Made by a program: the position numbers and the translations under genes. The notes below the pieces were generated by a model, which ran no database searches, was not told where the DNA came from, and worked only from the letters and a program-made list of their open reading frames with translations. A DNA stretch of 60,080 nt from Cyanobacteria bacterium FACHB-63 (lineage in GTDB: Bacteria > Cyanobacteriota > Cyanobacteriia > Leptolyngbyales > Leptolyngbyaceae), in the NCBI GenBank assembly GCA_014695255.1, contig JACJNX010000059.1, forward strand, positions 1 to 60,080, given 5' to 3'. Position 1 is the first letter of the stretch, and the number at the start of each line of letters is the position of its first letter. Shown piece by piece: positions 16,336-24,649 of this stretch.

Positions 16336-16476
16336 ATGGAGAAAAAGGCAAAGTTTGGGTTTACCAATTTCGCTGAAAGCTGGAACGGTCGCTTGGCTAT
16401 GCTTGGCTTGGCGATCGGTCTTGCGACTGAGCTAATGACCGGAAAAGGCATTTTGGCTCAGTTGGGCTTGATGTAA
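16336..16476 (+). CDS. high-light-inducible protein (HLIP, one-helix CAB-like)
   Basis: The gene encodes 46 aa from ATG 16336, chosen because GAGGG lies about 8 nt before it; ATG 16330 is possible. The protein MEKKAKFGFTNFAESWNGRL continues with a single membrane helix bearing the chlorophyll-binding motif ESWNGRLAMLGLAIGLATE, the E...N..R pattern of light-harvesting-like proteins, then TGKGILAQLGL. HLIPs bind chlorophyll and carotenoid as dimers, quench excess energy and assist photosystem II assembly in the thylakoid. They are normally strongly light-induced; here the MITE-like repeat sits close upstream. Confidence 0.93.
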   Translation: MEKKAKFGFTNFAESWNGRLAMLGLAIGLATELMTGKGILAQLGLM

Positions 16477-16501
16477 TTCTCACTGGGTTTATCGTTATGC
16501 G

Positions 16502-16529
16502 CCTGGGGTAACTTTACCCCAGGTTTTTT
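16502..16529 (+). terminator. rho-independent terminator after the HLIP gene
   Basis: CCTGGGGTA (16502-16510), loop ACTT, TACCCCAGG (16515-16523), then six T. The T-run overlaps the stop of the convergent gene at 16528. Confidence 0.88.
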
Positions 16530-18114
16530 AGCGCCTTTGCCACCAAACCACACCAGCAGTCACAAAGCCCAATAACGGCACAATTCCTAACGCTAAAAAT
16601 CCAATCAGCATGGCTTGTTCAGTAGTGAGAACAATGCGGCGATTCTTTACTTCTTTTGAACGAATGGAGAGCGGCTGGAGTTGGTCTTGGCTCAGCCAGG
16701 CGACGGAATTGAGGAAAACATCGCCATTAAGCTGCTGGTTGAAAAAGCCGTTGACGATAAAGGTGGAATTGCCGAAAATGACCATTCTTGCGGGTTTAGT
16801 AGGGGAGGCAGTCGGGCTAGGAGCAGGGGAGGCAGTCGGCGTAACGATGCGCTCCAGCGCAACACCGATCGCCAAAGGTCCCGGACGATCGCCGCCGTCT
16901 AGCTTAAGAGGTTGTTGCTTGATGTTGGATTCTGCCCAACTTTGGGGATCGGTTAGCAGAAGTGGGGTCGCTTGAATGCTGGGGGTTTGGGTAATGTCGA
17001 TCGGGCGTGCGATCGGGTAGAACGAAATGCCGTTGCCAAAGTCTTTGGTAATCGGGTGAGCGCCATATTGCGTAACGACAGCTACAGCGGGACCTGCGTT
17101 GGTTAATCGCTGATCAGGTGCGTTAATGGCAATGCGATCGTCAAGTTTGACTCCCCAAGTTCCAAGCAGGGCATCGAGTCCCGGTTTAATGTTGGGGTCG
17201 ATCGCGATGAGCAAATTTCCACCCTGATTTGAGTAATCTTGGAGGGCTTTCACTTCACCTTCTGCCAGGGCGCGAGTCGCACCAACGACGAGAACTGCAG
17301 AAGCATCGGATGGAACTTTCCCCAGTTGGGCGAGATTGAGCGGTTCGCTGGTGAAGTTCTTCTCTTCTAAAGCTTTGACTGAGTTAGAAATTGCGCCTTC
17401 TCCGTCTGTGAGTGCTTTTTCTCCATGACCTTGAAGGAAATAGGCTTTCGACCGTCGATCGCTCGTAATCTGCAAAATTCCATTCGTGACTCGATTTTCA
17501 GAAAGTCGAGCTTGCGAGGAAATGCTTTGCAGAAATTGGCGGCGCTTACTCGATTGCAGTTCGATAAACACATCGCGATTATCACCTGCATTCTTAATGC
17601 CAAACGTTTGCGCTAGACCCGGATTCGTCTGCGGATCAACGTACTCAAAGGTAAATTTCGGTGTTCTGCGCTGATAGTTTTCCAGCAAATCAACATCTTG
17701 AGGATTGCGATCGCCAGAGAACACCCAAACTTTTACGCCTTGCTGCATTTCTCGCAAAACTTGCTGAGATTCGGGCGATAACGTGAACAGCCGAGATTCG
17801 GTTAAATCAATTCGTTGTGCCGATCGCACTGCAAGTAAATTAATCAAACCGAGAATCACAAGAACCGCGATCGTACTGATCAGCGCATTAGTGCTGGCTT
17901 GCGTCGCTCGTCGTCTCCAGAAGCTCGGCTCTAACGGATCTTCAAATCTTCCAATCAGCAGCATCCACAAGCCGATCGCCACAATTCCAGCAATAATCAA
18001 TCCGGTTGGAATCGCTCCCCAAACACCAGAAACAATCCCAGCAGAGATGCCTGCAATAATCAGCATTGCACCCGGAAGAATCAGAAATTTTACGAAATTT
18101 AAGCGTCTTTTCAT
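16528..18114 (-). CDS. GldG-like ABC transporter auxiliary protein
   Basis: The 528-aa protein has two N-terminal helices (residues 10-52), a third at about 79-95 (LISTIAVLVILGLINLLAV), a large extracytoplasmic domain of the uncharacterised ABC-auxiliary type (IDLTESRLFTLSPESQQVL, KAYFLQGHGEKALTDGEG, GGNLLIAIDP) and a C-terminal helix near 500-520 (AMLIGFLALGIVPLLGFV). In Bacteroidetes GldG works with GldA and GldF; in cyanobacteria the cargo is unknown. It begins 4 bp after the permease stop, so the three genes 19887-16528 form one operon. Confidence 0.88.
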   Translation of the reverse strand: MKRRLNFVKFLILPGAMLIIAGISAGIVSGVWGAIPTGLIIAGIVAIGLWMLLIGRFEDPLEPSFWRRRATQASTNALISTIAVLVILGLINLLAVRSAQRIDLTESRLFTLSPESQQVLREMQQGVKVWVFSGDRNPQDVDLLENYQRRTPKFTFEYVDPQTNPGLAQTFGIKNAGDNRDVFIELQSSKRRQFLQSISSQARLSENRVTNGILQITSDRRSKAYFLQGHGEKALTDGEGAISNSVKALEEKNFTSEPLNLAQLGKVPSDASAVLVVGATRALAEGEVKALQDYSNQGGNLLIAIDPNIKPGLDALLGTWGVKLDDRIAINAPDQRLTNAGPAVAVVTQYGAHPITKDFGNGISFYPIARPIDITQTPSIQATPLLLTDPQSWAESNIKQQPLKLDGGDRPGPLAIGVALERIVTPTASPAPSPTASPTKPARMVIFGNSTFIVNGFFNQQLNGDVFLNSVAWLSQDQLQPLSIRSKEVKNRRIVLTTEQAMLIGFLALGIVPLLGFVTAGVVWWQRR

Positions 18115-18118
18115 AACA

Positions 18119-18919
18119 CTAGGAACGCTGGAAACGGAAGGTATCGATCGATTGAGCCGTCAGAAAAATTCCAAGAAAAATGTAGCTTGCAAACACGACA
18201 AGACTACTGGTATCAACAATGCCTTGGATCAGGTTTGTATAGTGTTTTAGCAACGATAAATGTCCGATCGCTTCTCCAACCGCACCTCCAAAATTTTTTG
18301 CCACTAAATCCACAACCCACAACGCCATCACTAACGCAAACGTGAAAATTGCGGCAACGATCGTACTATCCGTTAGAGATGACATAAACATTCCTAACGA
18401 CAAGACTGCTCCAGCCAGTAGAAGCAACCCAACATGACCCAGCAATAGAACATTAATTTGAATCGGTGGATTAATAGTTGAGAGCGCGATCGCCTCATAT
18501 AGTAGTAACGGTAATGACATCGTAAAGAAAAACGTCATCACACCCAGTAATTTCCCCACTGCAACCGCCCAATTGGTTAAGGGTGATGTTGCCAGCAATT
18601 CTAAGGTGCCGCGCTTGCGTTCTTCTGCGTATAGCCCCATCGATAGAACGGGTAATACAAACAGTGATAGCGAACCAATCACACCTAAGATTGTGCGGAT
18701 GAATTCATAGGGAATGTCGATCGGAGCCGTTCTAATTCCTGCGGCGGCGGCTTGATCGTACTGGGCTGCTTGCTGAATCACTCCATCGAGCGTTACTGTA
18801 AACAGAAAGCCAGAAATCAGCCAGAACACGGCTGCGATCGTATACGCTAAGGGCGACGTGAAGTAGCTGAGCAATTCTCGCCGATAGATCGCCAAAGTGT
18901 TGAATAGAACTGTCTTCAT
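18119..18919 (-). CDS. ABC-2 type permease, GldF-like
   Basis: The 266-aa protein has six predicted helices: about 18-42, 70-92, 110-136, 145-166, 171-200 and 235-255. It contains the typical cytoplasmic loop GLYAEERKRGTLELLATSPL after TM2, a hallmark of ABC-2 permeases of this branch. It pairs with the ATPase encoded immediately upstream, whose stop overlaps its start by 4 bp, and with the GldG-like protein downstream. Export is likely; the substrate is unknown. Confidence 0.9.
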   Translation of the reverse strand: MKTVLFNTLAIYRRELLSYFTSPLAYTIAAVFWLISGFLFTVTLDGVIQQAAQYDQAAAAGIRTAPIDIPYEFIRTILGVIGSLSLFVLPVLSMGLYAEERKRGTLELLATSPLTNWAVAVGKLLGVMTFFFTMSLPLLLYEAIALSTINPPIQINVLLLGHVGLLLLAGAVLSLGMFMSSLTDSTIVAAIFTFALVMALWVVDLVAKNFGGAVGEAIGHLSLLKHYTNLIQGIVDTSSLVVFASYIFLGIFLTAQSIDTFRFQRS

Positions 18920-19887
18920 GCTTCTGGCTCTCCCTCAATCGAGTCTTCTACAGATTTCTCTTCGGTCGTTAGCTCTAAAAACACATCTTCTAAGCTGGCC
19001 TGCATTCGCCGCATTTCATACAATCCAACTCCGTTTCGCACCAACACACTCGCAATCTCCCGTCCCGGTTCTGTATTGGATTGCGATATTACACGAATGC
19101 GATAACGTTGATCTGAACCTGAAAGTTGCTCGATCGATTGCACGTCTTGAATCAAGTTTAAGCACTGCTCGATCGCGTTCCAATTGCCCTCAACATCTAA
19201 CTCGTAGCCCGAACCGCGATTCAGTTGCGCCATTAACTGATCCGGCGTATTGGTTGCGACGACTTGACCGCGATTAATAATCGTGACGCGATCGCAGGTC
19301 ATACTCACTTCCGGCAGAATGTGCGTTGAGAGAATAACGGTGTGATCGCCCGCGAGTTGCTTGATCAAATTCCGCACTTCGATAATCTGGCGTGGATCAA
19401 GTCCGACCGTGGGTTCGTCGAGAATAATCACAGGGGGATCGTGTACGATCGCTTGAGCAATTCCGACCCGTTGCCGATACCCTTTAGACAGCTTACGAAT
19501 CAGCGTTTTGCGCTTGTCTATTAATCCGGTTTTTTCCAATGCAGTTTGAATTCGAGTCGAACGATCGCCCGCACTCACGCCCTTAATCTGCGCGACAAAA
19601 TTGAGAAATCCCTGAACCGTCATCTCAGGATAAAGCGGTGGCGTTTCAGGCAAATATCCGATCTTCTGCCGTACCGCCATCAAATTCTCATGCACCTCAA
19701 ACCCTGCAACTTTTGCCGTTCCTCGGCTCGCTGGCAGATAGCCCGACAGAATTCGCATTGTTGTGGTTTTTCCAGCACCGTTAGGACCTAAAAAACCGAG
19801 GATTTCACCCGCTTCGACCGAAAAAGTTACATCCTCGATCGCGGCTGTTGAACCATAAACTTTGCTGAGATGCTCAACTTCGATCAT
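18916..19887 (-). CDS. ABC transporter ATP-binding protein, GldA-like
   Basis: The start is set at ATG 19887 (MIEVEHLSKVYG), with AGG six bases upstream; the longer frame to 20022 is ruled out by its unlike composition. The 323-aa product has Walker A GPNGAGKTT (about 37-45), signature LSKGYRQRVGIAQA, Walker B VIILDEPTVGLD and the switch His (ILSTHIL). A C-terminal domain of about 100 residues follows, common in Gld/Nod-type exporters. It powers the permease encoded next. Confidence 0.93.
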   Translation of the reverse strand: MIEVEHLSKVYGSTAAIEDVTFSVEAGEILGFLGPNGAGKTTTMRILSGYLPASRGTAKVAGFEVHENLMAVRQKIGYLPETPPLYPEMTVQGFLNFVAQIKGVSAGDRSTRIQTALEKTGLIDKRKTLIRKLSKGYRQRVGIAQAIVHDPPVIILDEPTVGLDPRQIIEVRNLIKQLAGDHTVILSTHILPEVSMTCDRVTIINRGQVVATNTPDQLMAQLNRGSGYELDVEGNWNAIEQCLNLIQDVQSIEQLSGSDQRYRIRVISQSNTEPGREIASVLVRNGVGLYEMRRMQASLEDVFLELTTEEKSVEDSIEGEPEA

Positions 19888-20018
19888 AAACCTGAGAGAA
19901 CTAGGGTCGCAGTCTCGTAGAGTAGCAAAGTTTTGTCGCGACTGCCTGCATTTTGACGCAAACCGATACGATTTGCTCCCAGTCTTTTCAGTGCTCGCGC
20001 TCCTTCCTAAACTTCTTC

Positions 20019-20918
20019 TCAAACTCTGGCAAATCGCCGCACTGCTAACACACTACCCACAAACCCAACCATTGCGCCAAACGTCAACAGAATCAACGGC
20101 AGCGCGATCGCCTCGATCGGTCTAACTGCCCCGGTCGTCAAAAACTGCACAAACTCCGCTTGCCCGCTCAATTGATGCCGGATAAATTTCTCGATTGCCT
20201 GAATCAGCATAAAAGCGATCGCCGATCCTGCAATTCCAAACACCACCCCCTGAGTCAGAAACGGCAAATAAATCCAGCTTCGAGTTGCGCCGACAAGCTG
20301 CATCACTTCAATCTCTTTACGACGCGCCAGCACAATCAATCGAATCGTCGTATTAATCACCGCGATCGCCGTTGCCGTCAGCAACCCAATAATGGCGGTA
20401 CTCATCGAGTTAAATCCCCGACTCAGTTGAGCCATTCTCTGAACCGCCTCGCTCACATACTGAACCTCTTCAACCCCGCGAATGTTCTTTAATTTCTCCG
20501 CCAAAGCCGGAACCGCCTCAGACGATCGCGCCTTCACCCGTAGCTCATCCACCAGCGGATTGCCTTGAAGCTGTTGCGTCGCATCTTTTAAGTTTGACAA
20601 GCCCAATTCTTGCACCAAACGACTCCAAGCTTGCTCTTTAGAAACATCCTGCACCGAAGCCACTTCTGGCAGTTTTTCCACCACCGATCGCAGCACATCC
20701 GCCGACACCCCAGTTTCCAAATAAGCCGAAACCTCAAGCTGGCTGCCAAACTGAGTCAGCAAGCTCTCCAACTGCCAAGAAGCCTGTAAACTCATCCCAA
20801 ACAAAAACAGCAGCACCGTCACCATACTCACCGCTGCCCAATTCATCCAGCCGCCGCGCCGTAAGCCTAGCCATGTCTCACGCCACAAATAATCAAACTT
20901 GGTAAAGAACCGAAGCAT
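20019..20918 (-). CDS. ftsX: FtsX-like cell-division permease
   Basis: The start at 20918 follows a strong GGGAGGAAGAGG ribosome site; product 299 aa. Four predicted helices are spaced as in FtsX: TM1 about 25-48, then an extracellular domain of about 110 residues (LEVSAYLETGVSADVLRSV), then TM2-TM4 with RRKEIEVMQLVGATRSWI between TM2 and TM3. FtsX with FtsE controls peptidoglycan hydrolases at division. No ftsE is adjacent: the ATPase 131 bp downstream is GldA-like, so ftsE is probably elsewhere. Confidence 0.9.
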   Translation of the reverse strand: MLRFFTKFDYLWRETWLGLRRGGWMNWAAVSMVTVLLFLFGMSLQASWQLESLLTQFGSQLEVSAYLETGVSADVLRSVVEKLPEVASVQDVSKEQAWSRLVQELGLSNLKDATQQLQGNPLVDELRVKARSSEAVPALAEKLKNIRGVEEVQYVSEAVQRMAQLSRGFNSMSTAIIGLLTATAIAVINTTIRLIVLARRKEIEVMQLVGATRSWIYLPFLTQGVVFGIAGSAIAFMLIQAIEKFIRHQLSGQAEFVQFLTTGAVRPIEAIALPLILLTFGAMVGFVGSVLAVRRFARV

Positions 20919-21082
20919 CCTCTTCCTCCCACAAAACAATCCTCACAGTGCGACCCCCCTTGTAACATTCAGAATCAAAACCAGCATCCGGATTACCCAC
21001 TGAATTCGCCACGCATTCGCTAAAATAGAACCAACACGGAATCACTCCGACCTTTGAATCTCAGTTTTAGGTGACACATCCC

Positions 21083-21646
21083 ATGCCCTCCTCAGTTTTG
21101 GTCGAGAAGAAAAAATTAGACAATCCCCCGTTACAGATGCACCATATGGGCGATCGCGTGCTGCGTCAGCCTGCAAAACGAGTGGCGAAGGTGGATGATG
21201 AAGTGCGCGAAATCGTCCGGCAAATGCTGCAAACCATGTACAGCGAAGACGGTATTGGGCTTGCCGCTCCCCAAGTCGGCATTCACAAGCAAATCATCGT
21301 CGTAGACCTTGAGCCAGAGAAACCCGAAGTTCCGCCGTTAGTGCTGATTAATCCCGTCATTAAAAAATCAGGCGCGACAACCTGTAGCGGTCAAGAAGGC
21401 TGTCTCAGCATTCCCGGTGTGTATCTCGATGTCGAGCGCCCAGAGGAAATCGAAGTTTCTTTCAAAGACGAAACCGGGCGGATGAGAACCTTGGCGGCTG
21501 ATGGATTACTGTCTCGCTGCATTCAACACGAAATCGATCATCTGAACGGCGTTTTGTTTGTCGATCGTGTCGAAAATAAGCTTGCTCTGACCCAAGAACT
21601 GAAAAAACGCGGCTTCTCATCAAATGATGTCCGTCCCGTCGGATAA
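21083..21646 (+). CDS. def: peptide deformylase
   Basis: The enzyme removes the formyl group from new protein N-termini with a bound metal. The 187-aa product shows all three family motifs: GIGLAAPQ (57-64), EGCLSIPG with the Cys ligand (105-112) and QHEIDHLNG with two His ligands and the catalytic Glu (148-156). ATG 21083 is used; an in-frame GTG at 21071 would add four residues. It stands alone, with a terminator at 21659. Confidence 0.95.
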   Translation: MPSSVLVEKKKLDNPPLQMHHMGDRVLRQPAKRVAKVDDEVREIVRQMLQTMYSEDGIGLAAPQVGIHKQIIVVDLEPEKPEVPPLVLINPVIKKSGATTCSGQEGCLSIPGVYLDVERPEEIEVSFKDETGRMRTLAADGLLSRCIQHEIDHLNGVLFVDRVENKLALTQELKKRGFSSNDVRPVG

Positions 21647-21658
21647 TAAAGACTAAAC

Positions 21659-21686
21659 AAACCGTCAGCAACCCCTGACGGTTTTT
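21659..21686 (+). terminator. rho-independent terminator after def
   Basis: AAACCGTCAG, loop CAACCC, CTGACGGTTTTT: a 10-bp stem (including A-T pairs) and T-run. Confidence 0.85.
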
Positions 21687-21706
21687 CAGTCTTAGAGGCA
21701 AGAATT

Positions 21707-21910
21707 ATGATAATGACACCGAAAAGCGGTTTATTTCTGGGCGTGTCCTGTGTTGCCGCGATCGCCGCAGTCGGCTGCGTGTTTGAACTCACATCCGGAA
21801 ATCCTGAATACGGAACTGTAGTAACTGGAGCGATTTTGGCAATTAGCGCACCGTTGACGATCGTCAGCTTTATTGCCGCAGTCGCCGATGCCAGAGCCAA
21901 TAATCAATAA
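21707..21910 (+). CDS. small two-helix membrane protein
   Basis: The 67-aa ORF has AGAGG eight bases before ATG 21707. Two hydrophobic segments cover about 8-27 (GLFLGVSCVAAIAAVGCVF) and 38-60 (VVTGAILAISAPLTIVSFIA), linked by a short polar loop, then a polar tail (DARANNQ). The family is not recognised. It is rightward, 60 bp past def but separated by the terminator, so likely has its own promoter. Confidence 0.6.
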   Translation: MIMTPKSGLFLGVSCVAAIAAVGCVFELTSGNPEYGTVVTGAILAISAPLTIVSFIAAVADARANNQ

Positions 21911-22061
21911 AACGATAAAAACTCTAGAATCTCCCGATTGCTCAGACCCAAACGCGATCGGAATGCTGAAGCCCTCTCTTGAATAGCGTGCTGGAAATTA
22001 TCATCGTTTCCCTGGTTTTACTGTATGGTTCTAGCGAACGTTCACTGCTTGAACTCCTTCC

Positions 22062-23399
22062 ATGACGGGCGACATTAGCGCGATCGCTTGCCTGCGGCAA
22101 CTGTCGATCAGCGATCCTGCGAATCCCAACTTACTGGTACATTCCCTACCGATCGACGAAGTAATCACGATCGGGCGTGATCTTCGCTGTCAAATCGTCG
22201 TCGATCCCCTGCGGTTTGCCTCGGTTTCACGTCGTCATGCTGAAGTGCGACCCAGTGACCCGAACACCGGAGACCGCCCGACCTGGTGGATTTGTGACCT
22301 CAATAGTTCTAACGGCACTTATTTAAACGGACAGCAATTGCGAGGATGTCAGCTTTTGCAGTCGGGCGATCGCGTGTCTTTAGGTAATGATGGACCTGAA
22401 TATATTTTTGAGTATTTGGTAGAGTTCAATCGCGAGGTTGCAGTTGCGACGCAGCGAGAAGCAACCTCTTCCACACCCGATGCTGTAACTCTGACCCAAC
22501 TCTTCCCGATCGTTTCCACCGGACGAGAACTAACTCGCAAAGCCTTCCTAGTTCCAAGTGTGGTGACGATCGTCTTTGTCGTGGGTCTATTCGTTGCGGT
22601 CGGACAGCCTTTATTATTTAACCGTTTATTAGCAGGCTACATTGCCCTAGTCGGATTTTATTTTGTCTACCGACTGTGCGGAAAGCGCAAACCCTGGTGG
22701 GTAATGGCTCTCTCGGCAATGGGAACCTATTTCTTGCTCCGTAGCCCCGTCTTACCGCTATTTGTCGCACTGTTTCGAGAAGTGCTACCCGGACAAGTTC
22801 CAACCCCCGGAGAACCGATCAATCCGCTGACGTTATTCATTCGGATGTTCTTTGGCGCGGGACTCATGGAAGAACTGCTCAAAGCACTGCCGTTAGGGGC
22901 GTTGTTTCTGATTGGGCACGTTCTGCCAGCCCCGTGGAACGATCGAGTCGGCATCCGGGAACCCCTTGACGGCATCCTCCTGGGAGCAGCATCCGCCGTT
23001 GGCTTTACCTTGGTAGAAACTTTGGGGCAATACGTTCCCGACATGATTCAAACGACATCGCTGCAACTTGGCACCGGATGGGATCAATTGCGTGGCTTGC
23101 AAGTGCTGATCCCGCGATTATTGGGCGCAATTGCAGGGCACATGGCGTATAGCGGTTACTTTGGATACTTCATCGGGCTGGCAGTCCTAAAATCGCGTCA
23201 AAGCTGGCTCATTCTGTTGATCGGCTATTTAACCGCGTCTGGACTCCACGCGCTTTGGAACGTTATGGGAAGCGTCAGCGAAATTCTTTTGGCATTAGTG
23301 GGAATGGTGTCTTACGCTTTTCTTGCTGCCGCAATCCTTAAAGCCCGAAGTTTATCACCCACACGATCGCAGAACTTCGCCACTCGCCTAAAATCCTAG
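22062..23399 (+). CDS. FHA domain fused to a PrsW-family intramembrane protease
   Basis: The 445-aa protein has an N-terminal FHA domain (about 28-118) with the phosphothreonine-binding signatures ITIGRDLRCQIV, SRRHAEV and LNSSNGTYLNG. About eight helices follow from residue 168. They carry the PrsW motifs: GLMEELLKALPLG (EExxK), FTLVETLGQY (conserved Glu), GHMAYSGYFGY and ASGLHALWN (conserved His). PrsW enzymes cut membrane proteins such as anti-sigma factors. The fusion suggests recruitment to phosphorylated substrates; the target is unknown. The next gene encodes a secreted protein on the same strand. Confidence 0.88.
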   Translation: MTGDISAIACLRQLSISDPANPNLLVHSLPIDEVITIGRDLRCQIVVDPLRFASVSRRHAEVRPSDPNTGDRPTWWICDLNSSNGTYLNGQQLRGCQLLQSGDRVSLGNDGPEYIFEYLVEFNREVAVATQREATSSTPDAVTLTQLFPIVSTGRELTRKAFLVPSVVTIVFVVGLFVAVGQPLLFNRLLAGYIALVGFYFVYRLCGKRKPWWVMALSAMGTYFLLRSPVLPLFVALFREVLPGQVPTPGEPINPLTLFIRMFFGAGLMEELLKALPLGALFLIGHVLPAPWNDRVGIREPLDGILLGAASAVGFTLVETLGQYVPDMIQTTSLQLGTGWDQLRGLQVLIPRLLGAIAGHMAYSGYFGYFIGLAVLKSRQSWLILLIGYLTASGLHALWNVMGSVSEILLALVGMVSYAFLAAAILKARSLSPTRSQNFATRLKS

Positions 23400-23509
23400 C
23401 GCGACAAAAAACTCTATCCTGCGACATACAGCGAACTTGCCTGACTTGGACTTAAGTAAGAAGTTGTTTACAAGTTTGAGCATTACGCTCAGATCAGCAG
23501 GTATATCTA

Positions 23510-24583
23510 ATGCCTGCATCACCATTAAACTCAAACGATAATCATTCGACTATGACTTTGAATCCACGACTTGGCGCAAGTGCGCCAAAAGCAGCGCTAA
23601 AACTCTTTTTACCGCTGTCACTTATTTCGATCGCGCTCGTTGCAGGCGAACTCAAAGCGAATGCACAAGAACCAAGCACAGTTAAAGCTGCTACCCGTTC
23701 CGTTGCTTCAAATGGTGCAGCATCATTGGGTCAACCTGCGATCGGCATCAATCAGCTTCCTGTAAGCCAGGGATTTGCGGCTGATGCTCGCTTTACGGTT
23801 GCACAAACGACACCTTCTACGCCAAGCGAAATTGCTCCGGGTCGATCAGTTCCGGGAAACACCCCTGCGGGCAATCCAACAAACCCCGCAGATACAACAC
23901 CGAGCAATACCACTCCGAGCACGACACAAGATGCAACACCCGTTGCACCTGCCACCACGCCTTCTGGTACGACCACAACACCAGGCACGACTACGCCTGA
24001 AACAACGCCTTCAGGCACGACCACCACGCCTTCTGGTACGACCACAACACCAGGCACGACCACGCCCGAAACCACTCCGGGCACGACCACCACGCCTGAC
24101 ACCACAACACCTGGAACAACACCTGGAACAACGCCAACTACCGAGTTTGCGCCTGGGCGTGCAACCCGTTCTGGTTCTAGCTACTTCGGAGTCGGCGGTA
24201 ACATTGGAATTGGCGATGGTGACATTGCTCTAGGTGAGGGTAGCTTTGCGTTATTAAGCAAGATTGGCTTAACGCGGAATATATCGGTTCGTCCATCTGT
24301 GTTATTTGCTGACGATGTGGCGATTCTTCTGCCTATCACTTATGACTTTAGCTTCGGTGAAAGTGTGACAGGTGACTTAGGATTTACAGCGGCTCCCTTT
24401 TTGGGAGTTGGTGCAGCCATTTCGACGGGTCGCGGCGGTGATGTCGGTCTGCTGCTGACGGGTGGAATTGATGTGCCAATTTCGTCGCAATTTACGGCAA
24501 CGGCTTCGGTGAATGCTTCTGTGACGGGTCAAGCCGCAGTAGGCGTTCTTCTGGGAATTGGCTATAACTTTGCAGGGTTCTAG
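23510..24583 (+). CDS. secreted outer-membrane-like protein with Thr/Pro-rich linker
   Basis: The 357-aa protein has a long signal sequence (hydrophobic core LKLFLPLSLISIALVAGEL near 31-48, cleavage after ANA). A low-complexity linker at about 115-215 is built from TTTPGTTTPETTPSG-like repeats. The C-terminal 140 residues alternate short amphipathic strands (YFGVGGNIGIGDGDIALG ... AAVGVLLGIGYNFAGF) and end in Phe, as outer-membrane beta barrels do. An 8-strand barrel with a periplasmic linker is my inference. It follows the FHA-PrsW gene by 110 bp. An in-frame ATG at 23552 is an alternative start. Confidence 0.75.
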   Translation: MPASPLNSNDNHSTMTLNPRLGASAPKAALKLFLPLSLISIALVAGELKANAQEPSTVKAATRSVASNGAASLGQPAIGINQLPVSQGFAADARFTVAQTTPSTPSEIAPGRSVPGNTPAGNPTNPADTTPSNTTPSTTQDATPVAPATTPSGTTTTPGTTTPETTPSGTTTTPSGTTTTPGTTTPETTPGTTTTPDTTTPGTTPGTTPTTEFAPGRATRSGSSYFGVGGNIGIGDGDIALGEGSFALLSKIGLTRNISVRPSVLFADDVAILLPITYDFSFGESVTGDLGFTAAPFLGVGAAISTGRGGDVGLLLTGGIDVPISSQFTATASVNASVTGQAAVGVLLGIGYNFAGF

Positions 24584-24603
24584 TCGCAACGGCTAATGCT
24601 TGA

Positions 24604-24647
24604 TCGCTCTCTAGATTTTCCCTAAAATTTAGAGAGCGAATTTTTTT
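24604..24647 (+). terminator. rho-independent terminator after the outer-membrane-like gene
   Basis: TCGCTCTCTAGATTTT pairs with AAAATTTAGAGAGCGA around loop CCCT (16 bp, one wobble), followed by seven T. It separates the convergent genes ending at 24583 and 24650. Confidence 0.9.
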
Positions 24648-24649
24648 AT

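Noticed and set aside
18916-20918. FtsE-FtsX pair
   Set aside because: The ATPase next to ftsX has the C-terminal domain and operon partners of a GldA-type exporter, not FtsE.
23752-24233. Val/Gly-rich and Arg/Leu-rich ORFs over the Thr/Pro linker
   Set aside because: They mirror the low-complexity repeats of the real gene at 23510-24583.
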